From: Anaerolineae bacterium | Lineage (GTDB): Bacteria > Chloroflexota > Anaerolineae > B4-G1 | Direction: 5' to 3' | Length of the DNA stretch: 11,190 nucleotides | Assembly: GCA_027079895.1 (NCBI GenBank) | Contig: JALWUZ010000718.1 | Coordinates: 1 to 11,190 of the forward strand | In this document: positions 1-4,694 of the stretch, piece after piece | How positions within the stretch are numbered: the stretch's first letter is position 1 | Layout: each line of letters opens with the position of its first letter | The notes under the pieces: generated by a model | Database searches by the model: none | What the model was told of the DNA's origin: nothing | The model's input: the letters and a program-made list of their open reading frames with translations, nothing else | Program-made: the position numbers and the translations under genes

Positions 1-1
1 G

Positions 2-787
2 GCCATCCTGGCGCAGGACCCGGAGACGACCGGCAGCCTGGGAATCGCCATCAGCGAGGCGATCGAGTACGCCGTCTCCCACGAGGGCTGGAAGTACTCG
101 CTGGGGAGCGTGGTCAACTTCGTCCTCTTGCACCAGACGGTCATCGGCCTGGAGGCCCGTCAGCAGATGGAGATGGCGGACGATTACCCCGACATCCTCA
201 TCGCCTGCGCCGGAGGCGGCAGCAACGCGGCGGGGCTCATCTTCCCCTTCCTGAAGGACAAACTGGACGGCAGCCGCCCGGATATGCGGGCCGTCTTCGT
301 CGAGTCCACCGCCTGCCCCAGTATGACACGCGGGAAGTACGCCTATGACTGGGGGGACACGGCCAAGACCGGCCCGGTGGCGAAGATGCACACGGTGGGG
401 CACAGTTTCATCCCCGCGCCGGTGCATGCCGGAGGGCTGCGGTATCACGGCATGGCACCGAGCATCTGCGCTCTGCTCGACCAGGGGGTTGTCGAGGCCC
501 GCGCTTACCATCAAAACGCGGTGCTGGGGGCGGCGGAAAGTTTCGCCCGCGCCGAGGGGCTGATTGTGGCCCCGGAGACGGCCCACGCTATCAAAGCCGT
601 GTACGATGAGGCGATGCGTTGCAAGGAGTCCGGGGAGGCGAAGACGATTCTCTTCAACGCCAGCGGACACGGCCACTTCGACCTGGCGGCCTACGACGCT
701 TTCCATCGAGGCGAGTTGCCGGACTACGAGTTAGAGCAGGAGAAGTTGGAGCGGGCGTTGAGCGAGTTGCCGCAGATAGCGGAGTGA
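2..787 (+). CDS. trpB: TrpB2-type tryptophan synthase beta chain (3' part)
   Basis: This pyridoxal-phosphate enzyme condenses indole with serine to give tryptophan. The reading frame is open from the left edge, so the N-terminus with the catalytic lysine lies outside the window; 261 codons are visible and the GTG at 110 is internal. The visible part begins in the GSLGIAISEA segment. It contains the glycine-rich PLP-phosphate loop CAGGGSN (visible residues 69-75), the ACPSMTRG and HAGGLRYHGMAP stretches typical of the TrpB2 branch, and near the end SGHGHFD, the equivalent of the serine loop that contacts the PLP ring nitrogen. TrpB2 proteins are longer than classical TrpB1 and often lie away from trpA; no trpA is seen here. 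Whether it serves biosynthesis or indole salvage cannot be told from this fragment. The gene converges with era across a shared hairpin. Family assignment is strong; the TrpB2 subtype is from motif memory. Confidence 0.93.
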   Translation, partial: AILAQDPETTGSLGIAISEAIEYAVSHEGWKYSLGSVVNFVLLHQTVIGLEARQQMEMADDYPDILIACAGGGSNAAGLIFPFLKDKLDGSRPDMRAVFVESTACPSMTRGKYAYDWGDTAKTGPVAKMHTVGHSFIPAPVHAGGLRYHGMAPSICALLDQGVVEARAYHQNAVLGAAESFARAEGLIVAPETAHAIKAVYDEAMRCKESGEAKTILFNASGHGHFDLAAYDAFHRGELPDYELEQEKLERALSELPQIAE

Positions 788-806
788 GCGACGAGCAGCA
801 AAACGA

Positions 807-846
807 CACGCGCCGCCGGGCCGTATTATGTCCCCGGCGGCGCGTG
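807..846. terminator. Bidirectional intrinsic terminator between trpB and era
   Basis: A perfect 14-bp GC-rich inverted repeat (807-820 with 833-846) encloses a 12-nt loop in the 74-nt gap between two convergent genes. On the minus strand the stem is followed within 2 nt by TCGTTTT, a short T tract; on the plus strand by CTTTC, a weaker one. The position fits termination of both transcripts. Confidence 0.8.
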
Positions 847-861
847 CTTTCGACGGCCACG

Positions 862-1791
862 TCACCCGACGGCGTATCCCAGCCGGCGGAGTTCCCGCTC
901 GTCCCGTCGCCAGTTCTTGCGCACCTTGACCCACAAGTCGAGGTAAACCTGCCCGCCGACCATCCGCTCGATCTCCCGTCGGGCAGCGGCTCCGATCTGG
1001 CGCAACATCTGCCCCTTCTTGCCGATGATGATGCCTTTCTGGGACTCCTTTTCGACGAACACGGTGGCCGACACGTAAACTACCCCGTTCTCCCGTTCCT
1101 TGAACTCCTCCACCAAGACGGCGACGGCGTGGGGCACTTCCTGACGGGTGTAGCGGAGCACCTGTTCGCGGATCAACTCGGCGGCGATTTCCCGCTCCGT
1201 CTGGTCTGTCACCTGGTCGCCGGGGTAGTAGCGCGGGCCTTCCGGCAGCAGTGAGATGATGATCGCCAGCAGTTTGTCCAGGTTGTCGCCTCTGGTCGCG
1301 CTGGTCATCATCCACTCGCGGTGGTAGGGAGCCAGGTCCCAATAGGCTGCGGTGTGGGGCTTGACCTTCTCCGCCGGGAGGAGGTCCATTTTGTTGAGCA
1401 CCAGGATGACCGGGGCCGTGGACTGGTCGCGGATCAAGTCGGCGATCATCCGGTCCTCGTCCGTCGGCGGGGTGGAGACATCCACCATAAACATCACCAC
1501 GTCGGCGTCGGGGAGCGCACCGGTTGCGGCGGCGACCATCGCCTTCCCCAGTTGATGGCGCGGGCGATGGATGCCGGGCGTGTCCACGAAGACGACCTGG
1601 GCCTCATCCAGGGTCAGAATCCCCAAGATGCGGTTGCGGGTCGTCTGCGGCTTGGGGGAGACGATGGCGATCTTCTGTCCCACCAGGCTATTGACCAGGG
1701 TTGACTTGCCGACGTTGGGCCGCCCGACGACGGCGACGAAGCCGGACTTGTGACCGGGGGGCGTCTCCAGGTCGTAGGGTAATCCGCTCAT
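862..1791 (-). CDS. era: GTPase Era
   Basis: Era is a GTPase that binds the 3' end of 16S rRNA and assists assembly of the small ribosomal subunit. The 309-aa product has the usual family length. The G domain shows G1 GRPNVGKS (residues 23-30), G2 QTTRN (49-53), G3 DTPG followed by IHRP (70-77), and G4 NKMD (133-136). The C-terminal KH RNA-binding domain carries GIIIGKKGQMLRQIG, the GxxG-type loop. I chose the ATG at 1791 because the family N-terminus follows directly, a GGGAGGGAAG ribosome site lies just upstream, and this ATG overlaps the queT stop as ATGA. The open frame extends further upstream only through queT. G5 reads SATRG where SALxG-type sequences are usual, a small deviation. It is the last gene of its operon, ending at the hairpin shared with trpB. 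Confidence 0.97.
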   Translation of the reverse strand: MSGLPYDLETPPGHKSGFVAVVGRPNVGKSTLVNSLVGQKIAIVSPKPQTTRNRILGILTLDEAQVVFVDTPGIHRPRHQLGKAMVAAATGALPDADVVMFMVDVSTPPTDEDRMIADLIRDQSTAPVILVLNKMDLLPAEKVKPHTAAYWDLAPYHREWMMTSATRGDNLDKLLAIIISLLPEGPRYYPGDQVTDQTEREIAAELIREQVLRYTRQEVPHAVAVLVEEFKERENGVVYVSATVFVEKESQKGIIIGKKGQMLRQIGAAARREIERMVGGQVYLDLWVKVRKNWRRDERELRRLGYAVG

Positions 1792-2303
1792 CTTCCCTCC
1801 CGTGTCCTCAGGCCGACGTTCCGCTGCTCCAGAACGTCCTCGATCCAAAACATCAGTGGTGTACCGCCGACGAGGATGATGATCTCGCTGGCGGCGACGG
1901 AGGCCGTCAGGAACCAAAATCCTCCCAGGCCGAATGCCCAGAGCATCAGCCCGACGGCGAGGCCGGTCGTTGTGGCGTAGAGGGCCATCGGGATGAGCGG
2001 CCAGCGTTCGCGCAGGAGGAAGCGGTACGTCGCCCAGGCCAGCAGCCCGCCGACCAGGTCGCTGAACGGCATCCAGGCCAGGTCCCAGGGGCCGGCGAAA
2101 GGGCTCATCAGGTTGGCGAAGAAGGTGCCGATACCGATACCGAGCACCAGCCAGGGGTCGAACAAGACCAGCACCTTGAGCACCTCGCTGACGCGGAACT
2201 GGAGCGGCCCGTAGCCGATGGGGGCGACGCCCCAGGTCAGGACGGCGTAGAGAGCCGCCACGACCGCGACCAGGGCGACGCGGCGGTTTGAGAATCGGCT
2301 CAT
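1788..2303 (-). CDS. queT: QueT-family queuosine-precursor transporter (ECF S-component)
   Basis: A 171-aa integral membrane protein with about five hydrophobic segments. The stretch YGPLQFRVSEVLKVL (about residues 31-45), with a conserved glutamate between the first two segments, and the GIGTFFANL segment match the QueT (DUF988) family. These proteins are thought to be substrate-binding S-components of energy-coupling factor transporters that import preQ0/preQ1-type queuosine precursors. No ECF ATPase or T subunit is in the window, so shared energising modules elsewhere would be needed. Its ATG overlaps the stop of the upstream small Rpn-like gene (ATGA), and its TGA overlaps the era ATG in the same way. 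This implies translational coupling with both neighbours. No preQ1 riboswitch can sit immediately upstream because that DNA is coding. The family call is good; the substrate is inferred from the family. Confidence 0.82.
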   Translation of the reverse strand: MSRFSNRRVALVAVVAALYAVLTWGVAPIGYGPLQFRVSEVLKVLVLFDPWLVLGIGIGTFFANLMSPFAGPWDLAWMPFSDLVGGLLAWATYRFLLRERWPLIPMALYATTTGLAVGLMLWAFGLGGFWFLTASVAASEIIILVGGTPLMFWIEDVLEQRNVGLRTREGR

Positions 2304-2608
2304 GCTGTGCCCCCCGCCCAGTCGCCGCCGGACTCGGCGATGAAGTGCTCCAGGTCTTCGAGGGTGGTGTCGCGCCGGCGCAGGAGGTCCGTGACCTGTT
2401 GTAGGGTGTCCATGTCCTGCACCTTCTTGAGGCGAGGCAGTAGTTCCATCCCTTGGTCCCCGAAGCGCAGTTCTAGCACCAGGCCGATGCCGTTCAGCAG
2501 CCCCTTGCGCATCCCCTTTATCTGGCCTTCCTTCAAGCCCAGCGCTCTGCCTTCTTTCAGTCCACGCTGGAACCCAAACCGTTCGACGCTGGTCACGTAA
2601 GGGGGCAT
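2300..2608 (-). CDS. Stand-alone duplicate of the Rpn-like nuclease C-terminal region (putative antitoxin-like paralogue)
   Basis: A 102-aa protein that repeats residues 236 to about 348 of the preceding nuclease, with roughly a dozen substitutions and a 16-residue deletion. It has no nuclease domain. It begins MPPYVTSVERFGF, carries three G-x-x-E/K-G octads (residues 16-39) where the nuclease has five, then the DUF4351-like segment rich in L, R and D. The start ATG is homologous to internal Met236 of the nuclease. It lies 4 nt after that gene's stop and has its own modest ribosome site (GAGGGA about 7 nt upstream). Its TGA overlaps the queT ATG. The frame is intact, with substitutions but no stops, so it looks expressed rather than a decaying remnant. 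By analogy with short RpnS proteins that block Rpn nucleases, I infer a role as inhibitor or partner of the upstream nuclease. The alternative is a non-functional by-product of tandem duplication. Confidence 0.75.
   Translation of the reverse strand: MPPYVTSVERFGFQRGLKEGRALGLKEGQIKGMRKGLLNGIGLVLELRFGDQGMELLPRLKKVQDMDTLQQVTDLLRRRDTTLEDLEHFIAESGGDWAGGTA
2324..2608 (-). repeat. Direct repeat, copy 1 (C-terminal Rpn-like duplication)
   Basis: This segment is the downstream copy of 2649-2978. A 79-nt block is identical (2349-2427 versus 2674-2752). By hand count, about 92% of positions match over the first 180 nt. It differs from copy 2 by a 48-nt deletion (two octad units) and one extra proline codon after the start. 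Homology ends at or near the ATG on one side and just before the stop codon on the other. Confidence 0.93.
2492..2563 (-). repeat. Three 24-nt octad units in the small duplicate gene
   Basis: Residues 16-39 read GLKEGRAL, GLKEGQIK and GMRKGLLN. They correspond to the first two and the last of the five octads in the full-length gene. The third unit has Lys in place of the otherwise constant Glu. Confidence 0.8.
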
Positions 2609-2612
2609 CGTG

Positions 2613-2978
2613 TCATCCCTCGAGGCCGTGTTGCGTCCCCGCCCCGTTGCCGCCGTACTCGGCGATGAAGCGTTCCAGGTCTTCGAGGGTGGTGTCGCGC
2701 CGGCGCAGGAGGTCCGTGACCTGTTGTAGGGTGTCCATGTCCTGCACCTTCTGGAGACGGGGCAGCAACTTCATCCCCTGGTCCCCGAAGCGTACTTCTA
2801 GCACCAGCCCGATGCCGTTCAGCAGGCCCTCGTGTCTCCCCTTGAGCAAGCCCTCGCGCATCCCCTCGAGCAGGCCCTCGCGTCTCCCCTTTGCCTGGCC
2901 TTCCTTCAAGCCCAACACTCTACCTTCTTTCAGTCCGCGCTGGAACCCAAACCGTTCGACACTGGTCACGTATGGCAT
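2613..2978 (-). CDS. Putative intragenic short Rpn-like product (C-terminal 121 aa)
   Basis: This is an in-frame nested open frame within the nuclease gene, starting at ATG codon 236. The sequence AGGAGGTGA, nine bases complementary to the 16S rRNA tail, lies upstream with 8 nt between GGAGG and ATG. This is better than the ribosome site of the full-length start. The product would have the five octads and the DUF4351-like segment but no nuclease core. E. coli rpn genes are reported to make such short C-terminal proteins from internal starts, and these inhibit the long toxic form. The downstream duplicate gene begins at the homologous Met, which independently marks this codon as a start. Production of the protein is inference. 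Confidence 0.55.
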   Translation of the reverse strand: MPYVTSVERFGFQRGLKEGRVLGLKEGQAKGRREGLLEGMREGLLKGRHEGLLNGIGLVLEVRFGDQGMKLLPRLQKVQDMDTLQQVTDLLRRRDTTLEDLERFIAEYGGNGAGTQHGLEG

Positions 2979-3683
2979 CTGAGTCACCTCCTCATACTCT
3001 TTCACTCTTTGCCAAATCTCCCGCTCCGCCGCTTCCGGCAACTGCATCAGCCAGTCTATGAACCGGAACAGGATGCGGACATCATCCTTGCTGTACCCCC
3101 GCTCGTACATCCGCCGAATCAAGGCAAACTTCCACCTCTTCCGCTTCTCCTCACTCCCCTTTGTCTCCTGCGTCTTCAGGTGGGCCATCACCACCGTAGC
3201 GAAGGGATTGTCGCTCTCCTCCAACTCCGCCCACCGCTCCCGGTAGTCCGTCAACTTGACCACCGGAAACTCGAACACCGTCCGACAGCCCCACAACTCC
3301 TGCTCGAAGCGGGACGGCCGCCAGTGTGGCCGCTCGTCCCCCAGCACCGCCAAACTCGCCACCCGCCGGTGATAGCGGTCGAAGATGCGGTAGTTGTAGA
3401 CGTACATCCGCTCGGCGAAAGTGGGGTCTTTCTGGCTCTGCACCTCGACGTGGATGAGGACCCAGGCCTCGGTGCCGTCCTTGCGCCAGACTTTGACCAG
3501 GCGGTCGGCCCGCCGCTGTCCCGTCTCTGACTCCGGGGAGATCTGCTGCAACTCATTGTCCAAGAACTCATAGCCGCGGGCCCAGTCTATCTCGGCGTGG
3601 ATGGAAGGGTAGAGGAGCGCGACGAACTCCTCGAAGTACTCATCCAACGCCTCCTTCCACGCGCCGTCGTAGTCATCGCTCAT
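2613..3683 (-). CDS. Rpn-like PD-(D/E)XK nuclease with DUF4351-like C-terminus
   Basis: A 356-aa protein of the large family annotated as Rpn/putative transposase or DUF4351. The N-terminal region (residues about 5-230) holds the family stretches EIDWARGYEFLDNELQQI, a candidate PD-(D/E)XK core of Asp60 followed by Glu80-x-Gln82 in HVEVQ, and ERMYVYNYRIFDRYHR. Residues 236-244 read MPYVTSVER, and residues 250-289 are five octads of the form G-x-x-E-G-x-x-x. The rest (about 291-345) is a DUF4351-like helical segment. Rpn proteins of E. coli are DNA endonucleases tied to recombination and phage defence. The start has GAGGG 7 nt upstream. No convincing minus-strand promoter was seen in the 63-nt gap to yitT. 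The gene heads an operon with its own C-terminal duplicate, queT and era. Family membership is secure; nuclease activity is inferred. Confidence 0.88.
   Translation of the reverse strand: MSDDYDGAWKEALDEYFEEFVALLYPSIHAEIDWARGYEFLDNELQQISPESETGQRRADRLVKVWRKDGTEAWVLIHVEVQSQKDPTFAERMYVYNYRIFDRYHRRVASLAVLGDERPHWRPSRFEQELWGCRTVFEFPVVKLTDYRERWAELEESDNPFATVVMAHLKTQETKGSEEKRKRWKFALIRRMYERGYSKDDVRILFRFIDWLMQLPEAAEREIWQRVKEYEEVTQMPYVTSVERFGFQRGLKEGRVLGLKEGQAKGRREGLLEGMREGLLKGRHEGLLNGIGLVLEVRFGDQGMKLLPRLQKVQDMDTLQQVTDLLRRRDTTLEDLERFIAEYGGNGAGTQHGLEG
2649..2978 (-). repeat. Direct repeat, copy 2 (within full-length nuclease gene)
   Basis: This is the upstream copy in transcription order, forming the 3' third of the nuclease gene from codon 236. 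See the partner at 2324-2608. The offset is 325 nt between the identical 79-nt blocks. Confidence 0.93.
2817..2936 (-). repeat. Five 24-nt units encoding G-x-x-E-G octads
   Basis: Residues 250-289 of the nuclease read as five octads: GLKEGRVL, GLKEGQAK, GRREGLLE, GMREGLLK and GRHEGLLN. The last three are close at the DNA level too, which suggests recent unit amplification. The duplicate gene has three octads (2492-2563). The pattern may set the length of a helical linker between nuclease core and C-terminal domain. Confidence 0.85.
2976..2992 (-). promoter_or_regulatory. Internal Shine-Dalgarno and ATG inside the nuclease gene
   Basis: AGGAGGTGA (2984-2992 on the minus strand) is a 9-nt perfect match to the anti-SD. 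It is followed by CTCAG and ATG (2976-2978), in frame with the nuclease. It encodes E-E-V-T-Q in the long protein. It decides the start of the putative short product. Confidence 0.65.
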
Positions 3684-3697
3684 ATCGTTTCCCTCGC

Positions 3698-3726
3698 TTG
3701 CCAGTTTTCCCAGAGGCGGGTATCAT
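3698..3726 (+). promoter_or_regulatory. Sigma-70-type promoter for yitT
   Basis: TTGCCA (3698-3703), a 17-nt spacer, then TATCAT (3721-3726): five of six matches to each consensus. A start of transcription near 3733 would leave a leader of about 14 nt containing only the ribosome site before the ATG at 3747. Confidence 0.65.
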
Positions 3727-3746
3727 CCTGCCAAAAGGAGGTCACT

Positions 3747-4631
3747 ATGCCTGTTCACCGCTCCAAATCACCGCTGTTCGACGGCCTGCTGATCGTCACC
3801 GGCAGCATCCTGATGGCCCTTTCCGTTGACATCTTCCTGGACCCCAACGATGTGGTGCCGGGCGGGTTCACCGGTCTCTCGATGTTCGCCAACCGGCTGT
3901 GGGGCTGGCCGGTCGGGGTGACGTTGTTGGCGTTGAACGTCCCCTTCCTGCTCTGGGCCATGAAGGTCTTGGGCCCCGCCTTCGGCCCGAAGACGCTCCT
4001 CTCGGTGGCCGTAGTCAGCGCGGCGATAGATCTCTTGCAGCCCTACGTCCCGGTAGTCCGCGGCGAGCCTCTGCTCTACACGGCCTACGGCGGCCTGCTC
4101 TACGGCCTGGGACAGAGCCTGGTCTTCCGCGCCAACGGCACCTCCGGCGGAACGGAGATACCGGCCAAACTCCTGCATCATTTCTACGACATCCCGCTGC
4201 CCAAGTCGCTCCTGGCGATGGACGTGGTCATCCTGGGAGTAGCCGCCTACTTCTTCGGCCTGGCGCCGGCTCTCTACGCCCTGATCGCCTCCTGGGTGAT
4301 GTCGCAGACGGTCAGCGTGGTCGAGGAGGGTATCACTGCCAGCTTGTCGGTCTTCATCATCACCCGGCAGCCCGACCTCATCCGGGAGACGATCTTGCAG
4401 CAGTTGAACCGCGGCGTCACGCTGCTCCAGGGCGAGGGGGGCTACACCGGCACGCGCCGGACGTTGATCTTCACAGTCATCAACCGGCGGCAGATTGGCC
4501 GTCTGCGCCGCATCGTCGGGCGGGCCGACCCCCAGGCGTTCATGGTGATCAACGCCAGCAACGAGGTGCTCGGAGAAGGTTTCAAGCCGCTCTCTATGCC
4601 GTCCCGCAGGGCCGCCGACGGCCTCGGATGA
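3747..4631 (+). CDS. YitT family membrane protein with C-terminal DUF2179
   Basis: A 294-aa inner-membrane protein of unknown transport role. Residues about 10-190 contain five to six hydrophobic segments with the family stretches VVPGGFTGLSMF, ALNVPFLL, FRANGTSGGTEIPAKLL and SWVMSQTVSVVEEG. The C-terminal soluble domain (about 200-285) has GVTLLQGEGGYTG and a final FMVINASNEVLGEGF, typical of DUF2179. I chose the ATG at 3747 because of the excellent AAAAGGAGGT ribosome site ending 4 nt before it and the promoter just upstream. The longer open frame from 3597 runs antisense through the Rpn-like gene and lacks family homology. It is transcribed divergently from the nuclease operon and alone in its unit. 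Members are sometimes called permeases, but no substrate is established from sequence. Confidence 0.93.
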   Translation: MPVHRSKSPLFDGLLIVTGSILMALSVDIFLDPNDVVPGGFTGLSMFANRLWGWPVGVTLLALNVPFLLWAMKVLGPAFGPKTLLSVAVVSAAIDLLQPYVPVVRGEPLLYTAYGGLLYGLGQSLVFRANGTSGGTEIPAKLLHHFYDIPLPKSLLAMDVVILGVAAYFFGLAPALYALIASWVMSQTVSVVEEGITASLSVFIITRQPDLIRETILQQLNRGVTLLQGEGGYTGTRRTLIFTVINRRQIGRLRRIVGRADPQAFMVINASNEVLGEGFKPLSMPSRRAADGLG

Positions 4632-4694
4632 CAAAGAGGCCCGCCTCTGTCAGGAAGCGAGCCCCCTCGACCCGACTTGTTTATCGGCCGCCGG

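Noticed and set aside
731..1342. Long open frames overlapping era, and many others antisense to EF-G, yitT and the zincin gene
   Set aside because: They are shadows of GC-rich genes: arginine-, glycine- and proline-rich translations without family motifs, lying in other frames of well-supported genes.
2304..2340. preQ1 riboswitch upstream of queT
   Set aside because: The DNA upstream is the coding sequence of the small duplicate gene, overlapping queT by ATGA. No riboswitch-like pseudoknot or A-rich tail is seen.
2613..3683. The nuclease locus as an insertion sequence, because the family is sometimes named putative transposase
   Set aside because: No terminal inverted repeats or target-site duplications flank it, and it is tightly packed with queT by 4-nt spacing and ATGA overlaps. 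The transposase name reflects family annotation history.
3684..3746. Minus-strand promoter for the nuclease operon in the divergent gap
   Set aside because: TTGGCA occurs (3729-3734 reversed) but no -10-like hexamer lies at 16-18 nt. Nothing supportable was found on that strand.
4630..4651. Hairpin between convergent yitT and the EF-G-like gene as a shared terminator
   Set aside because: The stem is only 5 bp (4635-4639 with 4644-4648) plus 3 bp beyond a 2-nt bulge, and no T tract follows on either strand. Too weak to call.
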